In this document: piece by piece, positions 11,270-23,700 of the stretch
Position numbering within the stretch: the stretch's first letter is position 1
Layout of the letters: each line of letters begins with the position of its first letter
Assembly: GCA_028293125.1 (NCBI GenBank)
Contig: JAQGPJ010000055.1
Span: 1 to 64,000 of the forward strand
Direction: 5' to 3'
Origin: Verrucomicrobiales bacterium
Lineage (GTDB): Bacteria > Verrucomicrobiota > Verrucomicrobiia > Verrucomicrobiales > V1-33
Length of the DNA: 64,000 nucleotides
The notes under the pieces: generated by a model
Told to the model about the DNA's origin: nothing
What the model saw: the letters and a program-made list of their open reading frames with translations, nothing else
The model's database searches: none
Program-made: the position numbers and the translations under genes

Positions 11270-11722
11270 GTGCCCCCATTGAAGGAACAGCTGCGCGCCG
11301 ACCTGACCACCGCGATGAAGGCCCGCGACGAGCTGCGCACCGCGACCCTGCGCATGGTCCTGTCCGCGGTGAGCGCCGAGGAGGTCGCCGGCAAGGAGGC
11401 CCGTGAGCTCAGCGACGACGACGTCCAGGGCGTGCTGCGTCGCGAGGCCAAGAAGCGCCGGGAGGCCGCCGAGGCCTTCGGCAACGCCGGCCGCACCGGG
11501 CAGGCCGCGCGGGAGCTCGCCGAGGGCGAGGTGCTCGCCGGGTATCTCCCCGCGCAGCTCGACGACGCCGACCTGGCCGCGATCGTCGCCGACGCCGTCA
11601 CCAGCACCGGCGCCTCGGGCATGCAGGACATGGGCCGGGTCATGGGTGCCGCGACGGGTGTCGTGGCGGGCCGGGCGGACGGGGGCCGGGTCGCGGCAGA
11701 GGTGCGCCGCCAGCTCGGCTGA
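11270..11722 (+). CDS. GatB/YqeY domain protein
   Basis: A 150-residue protein starting at GTG (VPPLKEQLRADLTTAMKARD), entirely the YqeY fold found at the C terminus of GatB (LRMVLSAV..., GYLPAQLDDADL, GRVMGAATGVVAGRADG). GatB uses this region to contact tRNA; the free-standing protein has no settled role. It is the last complete actinobacterial gene in the window and is convergent with the chimeric frame that begins four bases after its stop. Confidence 0.93.
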   Translation: MPPLKEQLRADLTTAMKARDELRTATLRMVLSAVSAEEVAGKEARELSDDDVQGVLRREAKKRREAAEAFGNAGRTGQAARELAEGEVLAGYLPAQLDDADLAAIVADAVTSTGASGMQDMGRVMGAATGVVAGRADGGRVAAEVRRQLG

Positions 11723-11725
11723 GCG

Positions 11726-11755
11726 CTAGCGGGGAACGGGCGGCTGGGGACCGTG
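11726..11755 (-). CDS. C-terminal tail of an actinobacterial protein, probably penicillin-binding protein (fragment)
   Basis: The minus-strand frame closes with the ten residues HGPQPPVPR plus stop after a glycine run. In Actinobacteria a class A penicillin-binding protein (PonA type) commonly sits next to the metallophosphoesterase gene and ends in a Gly/Pro-rich tail, and the orientation convergent to yqeY fits. Only the tail is here; the rest is missing, replaced by verrucomicrobial sequence. The assignment rests on neighbourhood and tail composition, not on any domain. Confidence 0.4.
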   Translation of the reverse strand, partial: HGPQPPVPR

Positions 11756-14700
11756 GCCGCCGCCACCACCGCCGCCACCGCCACCGCCGCCACCGCCGCC
11801 ACCGCCACCGCCGCCGCACAGCAGACCCGGGAAGGACTGCTTGGACGTGATGCGGTAAGGAATGATCACTGTGGTTTTAGCCGGAATGTTGTCCGGCACC
11901 GCCTCCAGCAGCTCGAAGTCATTGTAGGCATCACTGACCGGAGCCTTGAACGCAAAATTGTCCGCACGGATCAGACCATGGTTGGTCAGGGCGAACTCTC
12001 CGTAGAACACCTTTCCCTGGCAAAGCTGCGGCAGATTGAGCACGGGCGGATTCACCGTCACCACCGCAGCCGGCACGTTGGTTTCAAAAGTCGCCTCCAG
12101 CAGGATCTCATACCGGTCCTCAATAGTGATGGGCACCACCTCCCACTCCACCGTCACAAAGCGGTTCGGAATGAGGGAAGTCTGGTCCAGCGTGATGCCG
12201 GGCCGCACCACCAGCCGGCCGGATAGGCTGTCATGGCCGTCCGCCGAGATGCGGAACTTGTAGTTGCCCGCCGGCAAAGTGGGATCGCCGTTGCTGTCGC
12301 GGAAGTCGGCCTCGCCATAACCGTCCGTGGTCACCATGCGCACAAAGCTGGTCACGTCCTCGCTCTGCAGCTGGATGCTGGCGGCGTAAACACCCTGATA
12401 GAGAGGATCGGGATGCTGCGGCGTGCCGGGAGCCACGTATTTCGGGTCCGGTGTCAGGGTCAGCAGATCGACCACCTTGAAGCGGACATCGCCCACGCCG
12501 GAGGCCGTTACGGCCACGCGCACGGGGATGGTCACCGCCGCATAGTTGTCGCTGGTGAACTTCACATCGAAGTAATAATCCCCCGGTGTCAGATCCGGCG
12601 GCGGCTGGATATTCAGCGACACCGGCAGATTCTGCCCAACCGGCAGGGATGCCGTCACCGGCGGCGTGTTCAGACTGATCCAGAAGGGCGGCGGCGTCTG
12701 GGAAGTGCCCTGCACGCGCACCAGCGCCAGCTGCACGTTCTGAAGCGCCACCAGACCCACGCTATTAATGATAAAGCTCTCCGAGACACTGTCCCCAGGC
12801 TTCACCCCGGTGTCCAGAATGTTGGGTGTGAACGTGGCCGCCGCAGTGGCTGCCGTGAGGGTGTATTGAATGCTCACGGCCGCCCAACCCACCAGATTCT
12901 CATCGCTGATGACCTTCAGACCAATCCTGCCCGCCGCCAGGGCGTTGCTGTTGCCGGTGAAGACAAAGGGCAGCGTGCCGCGCTCCAGTCCCGCCAGATT
13001 GACCGGCGCGCCCGGCACCACGGAGATGCCGTTGGGCAATGTGTCATCGGGGACGACCCGCAGGTTGGTGGCGGTGGTGCCGTCGCCGGCCTTCACGGTC
13101 AGGTTGATGTTCTGCCCGAAGTTGCGCGGCGCACGGAGGGCGATGCCCGCCGGCTCCACGGTTACCCGGGAGATCACGAAGGAGTCCTGCACGGTTTTGC
13201 CCAAGAGGTCCGGATGGGTGAGCCACACGCTGTAGGTGCCGCCCTCGCCGGCCAGCGGCGTGAAAGTCCAGGAGAAGTTCCCGGCGGCGTCAGTGGTCAC
13301 CTGCGCGGTGCGCTCAAACCCGCCGCTGGAGATACCCAGCCGCAGGGGGCTGTTGGGCACTGCGGCTCCGCCGGTGCGGGCTGCCGCCCGTCCGCTGATG
13401 ACCACCGGCTGGTTGCCGAAGGAGACCTTGGGCGTCACGGCGGTCACGATCCCGTCGTAGCTCACGTCCGTCAGGGAGGCTTCCCCACGCACGGTCATAC
13501 CCGGCGAAGTCACCTGCTCGGGCCGTCCATAGCGGTAATAAACGCTGTCGATGGTCAGCTGCACCGCCAGCAGATTGGCCGCAGTCTCCGGCAGCTGGAT
13601 CTGGAAGATGTCGGAAAGGAATTCCGCATTGGGAGCCAGACGGATGACGCTGGTGCCGTCGGAGACCGTGACCACCCCGGCTCCAATGTTGATGCGCACG
13701 GGCTGCACCGCCAGGGTGTTGCCGGCGGGATCCAGCAGCGTGAAGCGGATGTGCGGGGAATCCGCGCCGCCGTTGCTTTTCGCCGCCTGAATTTCGACCG
13801 TCTCGGTGGAGGTGTTGCGCACTCGGAACTGGACCCCGCCGAAGCCACCGCGGGTGAAGGTGCCGGGCACCAATTCGGCCACCAGCCCGCCGTCCGCCAC
13901 CGCCACCGTGCCGCTGCCGGGATACTTCAGCAGGGCTCCTTCCTCAGGACGGGACTCTATCAGCAGCGTGACCGGGGCCGTGGCCTCAGTGAGAGTGGAG
14001 TAACCACCCACCACCACACCGACCTGGCGGGTTTCACCGGGCGCGAGGTTGAAGAGCTCAGACTGGTGCACCTGTCCCGCGAGGGTGATCTTCGCCAAGG
14101 CATTGCTCAGCGTGGCCGCGGCCGAGGGATTGGTGACCGTGACCAGCAGGCGGCTGACCAGCCCCCGGCGCACCGTCTGACCTTCCGCCAAGGAGATCCG
14201 CAGCGGCAGCAGGGTGAGTCCCCGGGCCGGGCTCTCCGCCGAGGCGGTGTCGATGCTGACAACCGAGTAGAACCGGTCGCCTCCGTTCCAGGATTGATCC
14301 GTGAAGGTGGTGGCGGGCAGCAGTGCCGGATTCAGCTTCACGCCGGTGTCGCGCGGTCCGGCATACACATTGTAGCCCGTGATATCCGGCGCGGCGTTGG
14401 TCCAGGCAAGGACCGGGGCTCCGGTGGCCGGGCGCTCAATAGTCAGCGAGCTGACCGCCCACAGCGTGGTATTGAGATAGGCGCTGTTGGAGGGCGCGGA
14501 CTCATTCCCCGCGGCATCCACGGCGGTGACGGCGTAATAACGCTGCGCACCGGAAGGGGAGGGATCGACATACTTATTCTGGGTGAGGGTGCTGATCAGC
14601 GGTGTCAGTCCGGCAATCGAGTTGATAGGCGCTCCGGCGCGGTAAACGTGGTAGACGGCACTGTTGGCCACGGACTGCCACTGGGCCAGGATGCCATTGC

Positions 14701-17700
14701 TGGCCAACACCAGCGCGAGCGACTGCGGCGTGCCGGGAGCCACGGAGTCCGCTGTTGCCTCCGCGGGAGGCGTGGTGGCGGTGCCGGTGGCGGTTTCCCC
14801 GTTGGCCGTGCGCCGGGTGGCGATGGCATAGAGGTATTCCCCATCGGTGCCGGGCGTGTCGCGAAAGGTCAGGACCGCAGGATCCGCGATTGCTTGGAAG
14901 GGTGCCAGAGTCTCTGGTCCCCCATTCACGGTGGAGCGGTAGAGCTGGTAGCCGGATGCTTCGGTCACTGCCCCCCAGGACAGTTCGATCACCCCCGCCG
15001 GCTTGGCGGCGGCGCGGAAATTCGCCGGGGCATCCAGCGGCGGCAGCTCTCCCTGGTAGATTTCAAAACGGGAGGGAACGGTGATACGGGTGTCAGTGTT
15101 GGCCAGATCGTCGGTGGCGGAGTAGCTGAACACCAGATCCTCCGGCTCCGGCAGGCCTGCCTGTGCAGGCAGTGGGAGGACACCGTTCCAAGTGCGGCTG
15201 TCCACCCCTTGGGTAAGCACGATCGCCGCCGGGGCCTGATGACCGGGCAGACGGGTCAGACTCCAGGCCAGGGACGGCGTGCCTACCGGAGCCTCATCCA
15301 GATGCAGGGTGAGGGCCAGCTCTGCAGGACTGGCCTCGATGTTCAGGATCGGGGCCGTGGCGCTGAGCGTCAGGGCATCCGCGGACGGGCCTTTGGTGTC
15401 GATGACGATCTGCGCGGTCGCCGAGGTGCCCGCTCCGCGGTTTTGCGTCAGGTCACGCATGGAGTAGCTGGCCTGATAGGTGGCGGATCCAGTGCTGGTG
15501 GTGATGGTGAAGTTTCCTTTGTACTCCAGTGGGCTGCTGCCCGTGGTCAGAGTCACGGGAATGGGGAATCCACCGCCTGCAGGGGCAAGGCTGAGGAAGG
15601 GATCGCCGCTGAGAGGTTCAGTCACCGTCAGCACCACATCCACGATGCCGGTGCCGTAGCGGCCATTCTTCAGTTTGTCAGGGTTGCGCGGCGTGAAAGT
15701 GATGCTGGCCAGAGCGGGAACCGTGCGGTCGCTGGAGGCGGTGGCAGTCTCGGAGAGCACGCTGGTGTTGCCGGCGACGCTGGTGGTGGTGAGACGGTAA
15801 TACCACACACCGTCCGTGGCCGGGGTGTCGTCATACTGCTGCAGGGTCACGGGGGCGCTGTTCACCTTGACGACGCCGGCATCGGCGGTGGAGGTGAAGG
15901 GTGCCGCGGCGCGGTAGATATCGTAACCTGCGATGGAGGCCCCACCGGCGGCCGACCACGTCAGGCGGATGCGGCCCTCCTCGCGGGAGGATGCCTGGAG
16001 CGAACCGGGGGGCGACGGCACCGCAGTGTCGAGCGTCACCCCCACCTGATTGGAGAACGGGCCCGGACCGGCGGCATTGACCGCGCGGGCGCTGATCTGA
16101 TTCACGCCCATGGCCAGGGTGACACTGGACTGCCACTGTCCGCCGGAGGTGACAGCCACGGCACCGGGCAGACCGCTGCCGTTCAGGTGCAGCCGCACGG
16201 TGGTGTTGACCGGGGCGGTGCCCTTCACCATGACCACGTTGCTGTTGGTCAGGAAACCGCTGGCCGGGGAATTGATCACCGGAGCCGCGGGCGGCGCGAG
16301 CGCCAGCTGCACATTCCGCGTGACCGTGGTCAGGGTGCTGAAGGTGTCCCAGGCGCGGATGGTAAGGACATACTGCCCGTTGGCGGCGGCCTCGGCGTTC
16401 CAGAAGGCGGCATACCCGTCAGCCCCGTTCTGATCGATGCCCAGGCTGGTGTCCGTCCCGCTTTGGGGACGGATGAGGAACTCCACACGGCTGACCCCCG
16501 AGGGATCGGCGGCGTCAGCTTTCAGGGTGCCGGAGGTGGTCAGCACCGCGCCGTTATTCAGGGTGGCGTTGTTGTACTGAATGTTCGAGACCACCGGACC
16601 GGCGGCATCAATGTCATACAGCGCCTGGAGTGTACCGCTGGGGTTCTGGCCGGCCAGATATGCCCGGGCTTTCAGCGTTCCGGTGGCATTGATCTGGATG
16701 GGGACCGTGTAGGCCGTGCCTGTGGTGTCGGTCGGCTCCGCGCCGTTGAGGGTGTAATAAATGGTGGCTCCCGCAGTCCCTGTGGACAGCGAGACATTGG
16801 CCTGCCCGGCATAGGATCCGCCGGCGGGCGAGGCCTGCGGCGTCTGCACCGTCAGGGCGAAGGGCAGCCCGGAGTAAAGCTGTGTGGAGGGAATCACCTC
16901 CCGCGGCTGGGAGGAACTGCTCCAGCCCAGCTGCACGGAGGCCACGCCGGTCTGCTCGAAGTACTCCAGCTTCACGGCATATTGCAGACTCTTCTGGAGG
17001 GCGACCGGGTTGGAGGCGGTGTCCGCGGCTCCGGGGATGAAACGGTTAATGATGAGCTCATTGGCCTCAAAAGTCCCGCTGCGGTCGAGGTCCACCCACA
17101 GGCGAGCTCCGTCGTCGCTGTTGACGTGAAAGCGGTGGGATTCCGTGAAGCGCGGCTGCACGAAGCCGGTCCAGCGGATGCTGAACTGGTCCGATCCCAG
17201 CCCCGTCACCGGGCTGGTGTAGCCAAAGTTGAAGTTCACTGTGGGATCGCGCCGGAGCACGCTGCTGCCCGTGAAGGCGGGACTGGCGTAGTATTCCGCC
17301 GCCAGGCCGGTGCCGGTGCCCGGAGCCGCGCCGATGGCGAAATAGGCCGAGGAGACCACGCTGGGGTTGTAGCCATCCCGGAAGCCGCGGGCGCGCACCT
17401 GAGTGCTTTCCGTCAGGGTGAGGGCACCGGTGTAGATCGGGGAGACGGAGGTGGGCTCACCGCCGTCCAAGGTGTAGCGGATCACGGCGTCAGGCGTGGT
17501 GGACTGGATCTGCACCGGCACCGGACCGGTGAAGAAGCCGCCATTGGGCGAGAGCACAGGCGCGGCGACATCGAGGGACTCGATGCCGTAGCGGGTGCGC
17601 AGGGAGGATTCCGCATCCGTGCGCTCATTGGTGTCAAGCGCGCGGTTGTAGATCATCACCTCCGCGATGTCGCCGAGGAAATAGGCATCGCTGCTCCAGT

Positions 17701-20700
17701 TGCTGCGGCCAAGATAGTTGATGGTGCGCTGCGCCACAGGCGGCAGGGGCATCACTGCGGTGCCTTGGAGCACACCATTCTTGTAAAGCTGCGCGGTGCC
17801 GGCCGGTGAATGAACGACTGTGAAGATCTGTTCCTGGCCCGTGGTCAGACCGTTGGCGATAGCCAGCGTCCCTTGGGAGGAGGATCCGTTGAAGAAGCCG
17901 TAGTCCAGGGTGGAGGTGGTGCCCTCGCGGTACAGATAGATGTTGTTGGCGGAGGAGCCTTGACCGAAATCGAAGAGTCGCTCATAGCTGCCAGTGCCGG
18001 ACGCATGATCGGGGCGGGCCACAAAAACGGCAGTCAGCCCCTGACTGAAATCGCGGAACCCCGCAGGCAGCGTCAGCGCGTCGTTGCTGCCATCGAACCG
18101 GACGGCGGCCTGGTTGCCTATGCCGGCGGCGGCCAGCACGGGACGGCGGCCAGCTTCGGACTGAAAGGCGTCATTGCCCTGCCCTGACTGGTCGGCCCAT
18201 GCGGTGATGGCTCCCGCATCCTGGCTGATGCCTGTATCGGCGCGCAGCCAGAGCAGGAGGCCGTTGTGGGGAACGTCCCCGCTGCCGAGGATGGAGAAGC
18301 CCGCGCTGGCGGTGGCGCTGGCGGTGACACCGGGGGCGAAGACTTTGGCCTTCACTGTGGCGGCGGTGGTCAGGGTGAACGGCCCGCTGTAAAGGCTGGA
18401 GGCCGCCGTAGGCTCGTTGCCGTCAAGGGTGTAGCGGATGGACGAACCGGCCAGCGGGCTGGTCAGCGTGACCTGCGCCTGATTGGCGAACGAGCCGCCG
18501 TCCGGGGTGATCACCGGAGGCTCGGCGGTGCGCGGCAGGTTGTAACGTTGGATCAGATAGGTGTCGAGGGCCGAACGCTCGGCGGGAGTGAGGTCGCGGT
18601 CATAGAACAGCGCCTCCGCGATCTCCGCACCCATGGAATAGGCGGAGTTCTGCTGAAGACGGCCCAGCAGGAAGAGGTCGCTGGATTCGGCATCCCCCGT
18701 GTAGCTGCGGCTACTGACCGTCAGGCCGTTCACGCGGTCAAGGGAGGTTCCCTTACCGTCGATACTGAGCGAGACCTCGTAGGGTGTGTTCGCCGCAAAG
18801 GTGAAGTTGTAGTCGCCATAGTTATTGCCCGCGGCGGAGTAACCTTGGCCGCCATTGCGGATGCCGGTGTAGGTGTAGGCTCCGGCAACCGCTCCCTGGC
18901 CGGAGAGCGCATAGCCGCTGGTGCCGTTCAGGGTGTGGTAGCGCAGCACGCTGACGAAGGTCCGTGCGCTGGCGGGTGCATGGTAGCCGGTGTTCAGGAA
19001 GTCATCGGCGCCGTCGAAGCGCACCGCGGCCTGACCGTTGATGGAGGAGGCGGCCAGGGTGGGCTGGGAAACTCCCGTGGGCTGGGTGGCGTGGCGGCCT
19101 TGGCCGGACTGGTCGGCCCAGCGGGTGATACCGGCCCCGGCGCTGACGCCCTTGTCCCCGCGGTACCAGAACTTCAGGCCTGAACGGGTGAAGCCAGTGG
19201 CGGCGTCAAAAGTGAAGGACGACTCACTGACGTCGCTGGCCTGAAGACCGGTGCGGAAACCGCGGGCTTTGAGCACGGCGCTGTTGCTGACCGTGACTGG
19301 ACCGCTGTAGAGCGTGCCGGTGCCCTCGGTGGGCTCACTGCCATTGAGCGTGTAGTAAATCCGCACATCCGCCAGACTGGAGGAGAGCGTGACCGGCACG
19401 GAGGACGCGAAGATGCCGCCGTCCGGCTCCACGCGGAGCGCCGGGATTTTGGAAGGCACATCATTGTCGGCATAGGGCGTCAGGAGCACGTGCTCCGCGC
19501 CATTGCCGGCGATACCGTCCCAGTCCACCAGCGCGGGCACGGAGTCGATCTTACGTCCATCCGGGAAATACACTGCCACACCCAAATAGTCGTTGCCGCC
19601 GAATTCCGCCTGCAGACCCTCGACGTAATAACGCTTGCCCGCCTCCAGCGTGACCGCTGTGGTCCGGGGTCCGGTGTAGGTGGAAACCACGCCGCCGCTT
19701 TCAAACAGCAGCACCTTGTTGGCGGGATCGTCATCGGTGCTCAGGTAGAACTTCACTTGGTCGTCCCAGATGAAATCGAATCGGTACTGCCCCGTGGCCG
19801 GCGGATTCAGGTAGCCCCGGTAGCGGGCGACGTAGTTGCTTCCGTAGCCATTATGATAGAACACCTGCTCCACGGACTGGGCCGCGGGACTGTATGGATA
19901 CTGCCAAGCGGTCTCCAAGCCGTTGATGCCCGTGGAAATGCCGGTGTAGTACTGCCGCAGAATGCCGGAGCCGCCGCCGCTGGTGACCAAGTAGTCGCCG
20001 ACCGCGGTGTCGCTGGCCAGCTGCCCCACCACAAAGGATTTGGCACGGATCTGGGAGGTCGCTGACAGCGTGAGGGGCGCAGAGTAAAGGGTGGAGGTCT
20101 CCGTGGGCTCGCTGCCGTCCGTGGTGTAGCGGATGGTGCCGCCGGGGGTGGCGGAAGTGATGGTGACAGGTGCCGTCTGGCCGCTGTAAACCCCGCCTGG
20201 CGGGGACAGCTGGGGCACGGAGGCGGCCAGAGGCTGGCTGTATTTCGCAGCCAGCAGGGTGTTCACCTGATAACGCTCGCTTTCCGACAGCGCCTTGTCA
20301 TAGATGATGATCTCCGCGATGTCCGCACCGCTGTAGCCCGCGCTGGAGTAGCCGAAGCCGTTGATGGCCAGCGGGCCGGAGAGGCCAAGAATGTCGGGGT
20401 TCGCGGTCCGCCGGATGCCATCGAGCCAGAAATCGGAACGGTTGGTGTCCTGAATGGCCCACGCGGAATAAACAGTTCCGACCGCCGCGTTCAGCCCGCT
20501 GGAGGGCGAAACCCAGCCGCCCGGATAATACATCTGCTGGCCATAATAGAGACCGAAACGCCAGTCCCCGGTCTGGCTCTGCAGCAGGCGGTCGCCGGTG
20601 CCGCCGGCATTGCGGCGGTAAACCATGAACACCGAGGACGGGCGGCCCAGGCTCAGAGCCGGATTCACCCGCAGGCCCTGGGCGGCGCTGGTGAAGCGGA

Positions 20701-23700
20701 ACACCGGCTTGCCCTCGATTCCGTCGGCTCCGGTGGCCAGGCCGGGCTGGAGGCCGGAGTCGAACTGCACGGCGTCATAACCATGACCGGAGACGTCGTG
20801 AATGCGGATGATTTTCCCGTCCGCCGATTTGGTCAGGGGACCATCGGCCCGGAACCAGGCCACCAGATTGCCAGGCGAAGGCATGGGTGAGGGGGCGGCG
20901 CTGATGATGTATTCCGCCGCTGTGGGATTGCTGGAGGAGAATCCGGTCCGGAAAGTGGCGGCCTTTAGCGTGGCCGAGGCGGAAACCGTCACTGGCGCGC
21001 CATTATAGGCGGGGGATCCGGCAACAGGCTCGGAGCCATCCAGCGTGTAGCGGATCACGCTGTCGGGGGTGGTGGTGGACATGCTGACCTGCACCGCCGC
21101 CGGATAGCGGCCACTGGGCGGGCTGAGCAGCGGGGACCCGGCCAGCGGGGTGTAAACCGCGTAATGTCCGGCCAGATAGCGCTCGACCTCACCGCGCTCG
21201 CTGCTGGTCAGGGCGCGGTCGTAGATAATCAGTTCGGAAAGGTCGGCATTGACCGGCTGATTGTAGGTGCCCACAGCGCCGCCAAGGGCGATGCGGCCCA
21301 GCGGGCCGGAGGGCGATGAATTCTCGGTGATGTCCTCGCCGTTGAAGAAATAGGAGGTGTTGTTCGGGTTCAGCAGCGCGGTGGCGACCGCCGGCTCGAA
21401 GGGATTCACCGTGTTCTGGCGCACCCAGCCATTGGCATACATTCCCGGACCGTCATGCAGGCCCATCAGCCAGTTGTGGCCGCTGGCGCTTTGGAGAAGG
21501 CGGCCCAGACGGCCCACGCGCTGAAAGACCATGAACACCGTGGCCGGACGCTGCACATTTAGCCCGGCATCCCCCAGCATACCGTCGTCCACGCCGTCAA
21601 AGCGCACCGCCGAGCGGCCGCCGATGGCATCAGGCACCAGCAGCGGCTGGCGGGCGCTTTCGGTTTGCAGGGCGTCGAAGCCGTTGCCTGACAGGTCCCC
21701 CCAGCGGAAAATGCGGCCCTGGGCATCGCGGCTCACGGCGGTGTCGGCCTTCAGCCAGGCGCGCAGGCCCGCGAGGGGAATGGGCACCGAAACCGCGCCG
21801 ACATCATACCGGCGCTCGGTGGTGTAGGATTCGAGATAGCCTGCGCGGAAAGCCTTCGCCTTGACAGTGGTGCTGGTGGCCACGGTGAAGGGGCCGGTGT
21901 AGGGTGTGGAGGCTGCGGTGGGCTCCGATCCGTCGAGGGTATAGTAGACCGAGGTCAGCTCCGTGGGGCTGTTGATGGAGACCGCCACCGGCGTGGTGAA
22001 GCGTCCGCTGACCGGCAGCATCTCCAACACCGCAGCCCGTGGCGCATACAGCCCATAGCGCACCGCCAGATAATCCTCCACCTGCTGGCGCTGGGTGTCG
22101 TTGAGGGCGGTGGGATAGGCGATGATCTCCGCGATTTTCACGCCGGCGGGTCCATGATTGCGTGCCAGACCGCCACCGATGGACAACCGTCCGGGAGCGC
22201 CGTCACTGATGCCGTAGTTCTGGGTGTAGTCCTCGCCGTCCACATAATAGCGCGTGTCCGACGCGCTCATGGTCATCACATTCAGTTCCGGGGTCAGACG
22301 GGGCAGGATCCGGTTCCTGACATAGTTGTTTCCGGAATACAGTGAGTAGCTGGTGTGGAACAGCCAGTTCGATCCGCTGTTGTTCTGAAGGATATAGCCG
22401 TCGGCGCCAGGAGAGCGCTCATAAATAAGAAACACGGTGGAGGGCCGGGGCAGATTCATGGACTCCGGCCCGATCAGGCCATCGTCGGCACCATCGAAAT
22501 TCACCGTCGCGAGGTGTGCGGGCGCGGGCGCGCCGGGAAGGCGGAAACGGAAATTGGCGGCCCCGTAGGCATGGGGAGCCGCATATCCGGGCACCGCGTT
22601 GGGAAAGGCGCCGGCAGTTCCGCTGTAGCGGCCGGTGCTCACAGGCCGCACGCCCTTGCCGGAGGTGATGGAACCCACACCGTTGCTGACCAACAGGTAC
22701 TGCTCAGCCGAGGTGTAGCCATGGGCGGCAACCGTGTAGGATCCCGGGATGAGATTGAGAGCTGCGGGCAAAGGCTTGAAGCGGTAACCTGCGGAAAGCG
22801 CTCCCGGATCCGCTGTCGTGAAAACGATCTCCGCCAGGGCGGTGCCATCGGCGGTGTCATCGTTGAAGGTGTCCGGGGTGCCGTTGTCGTTCCGTTTCCA
22901 GAGCTTGACGGTGATGTTTTGGCTGAGGCCGTCGGAGTTATGGTCAAAAGCGCCCAGATGGGTCAGGCTCACCGGGGCCTCCACCACGAAGTCCATCCCC
23001 AAGGTGCCGGCATAGGTACTGTTACCTGCTGCGCCATTGTCCGTGCGCACAGCGGCATCGTCGTTGACGGCAAGGCCATCGGGGTCCACCGCCGGACGGC
23101 TGGCGGGATCGTTGGTCTGCATGTGGTTGCCGCCTCCGCTCAGGTCACGCCACCGGATGACGTGCCCGCTGGCGTCGGTCTCCACGCCGGCATCGCCGCG
23201 CAGCCACAGGGTTGCTCCGGCCACCGGCAGGGTGGCTGCATCGGCATAAAACTGCTCGGCCACGCTGCTGGGCTGCCGGCCCGCCGCGAAGGCCACGGCC
23301 CTCACACGGGTGCCGCGCGGCACATTGAAGGCACTGCCGCTGTAAAGGGAGGAGGCTGCGGTCGGCGTGCTGCCGTCCAAGGTGTAGCGGATTTGCGCTC
23401 CGGCGGTGGAAGCCGTCAGCGTGACGCTCACCGGGCCGGTGCCCGGACTGCCGGCGGGGGCGATCTCCGGTGCCACGGCGGCGGGCTGCAGGATGCCGTA
23501 TTTCACCGCCAGATAATCCTCCACTTTCCGCCGGTCGGCCTCTGTGAGGGCGGCGGGAAAAGTGATAACCTCCGAAATTTTCTGGCCCAGGGGATCGATG
23601 CTCAGTCCCATGCCTCCGCCCAGCGCCAGGCGTCCGGGATTGCCGGAAGTCAGATTGGGATTGGTGGTGAGGTCGGTCCCGTCCACATAATACCGCGTTC

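Noticed and set aside
11700-11830. Horizontal transfer as the explanation for the change of genome type
   Set aside because: The switch occurs within one coding frame at a low-complexity tract, leaving the tail of another gene. A transfer would need to hit that tract exactly; an assembly join is simpler.
12233-17809. An open plus-strand frame of 1,858 codons opposite the giant gene
   Set aside because: Frame shadow produced by the strong third-position GC bias of the repeat-rich minus-strand gene. It has His/Gly/Arg-rich composition with no domain or signal. The same applies to the plus-strand frame at 22,355-25,417.
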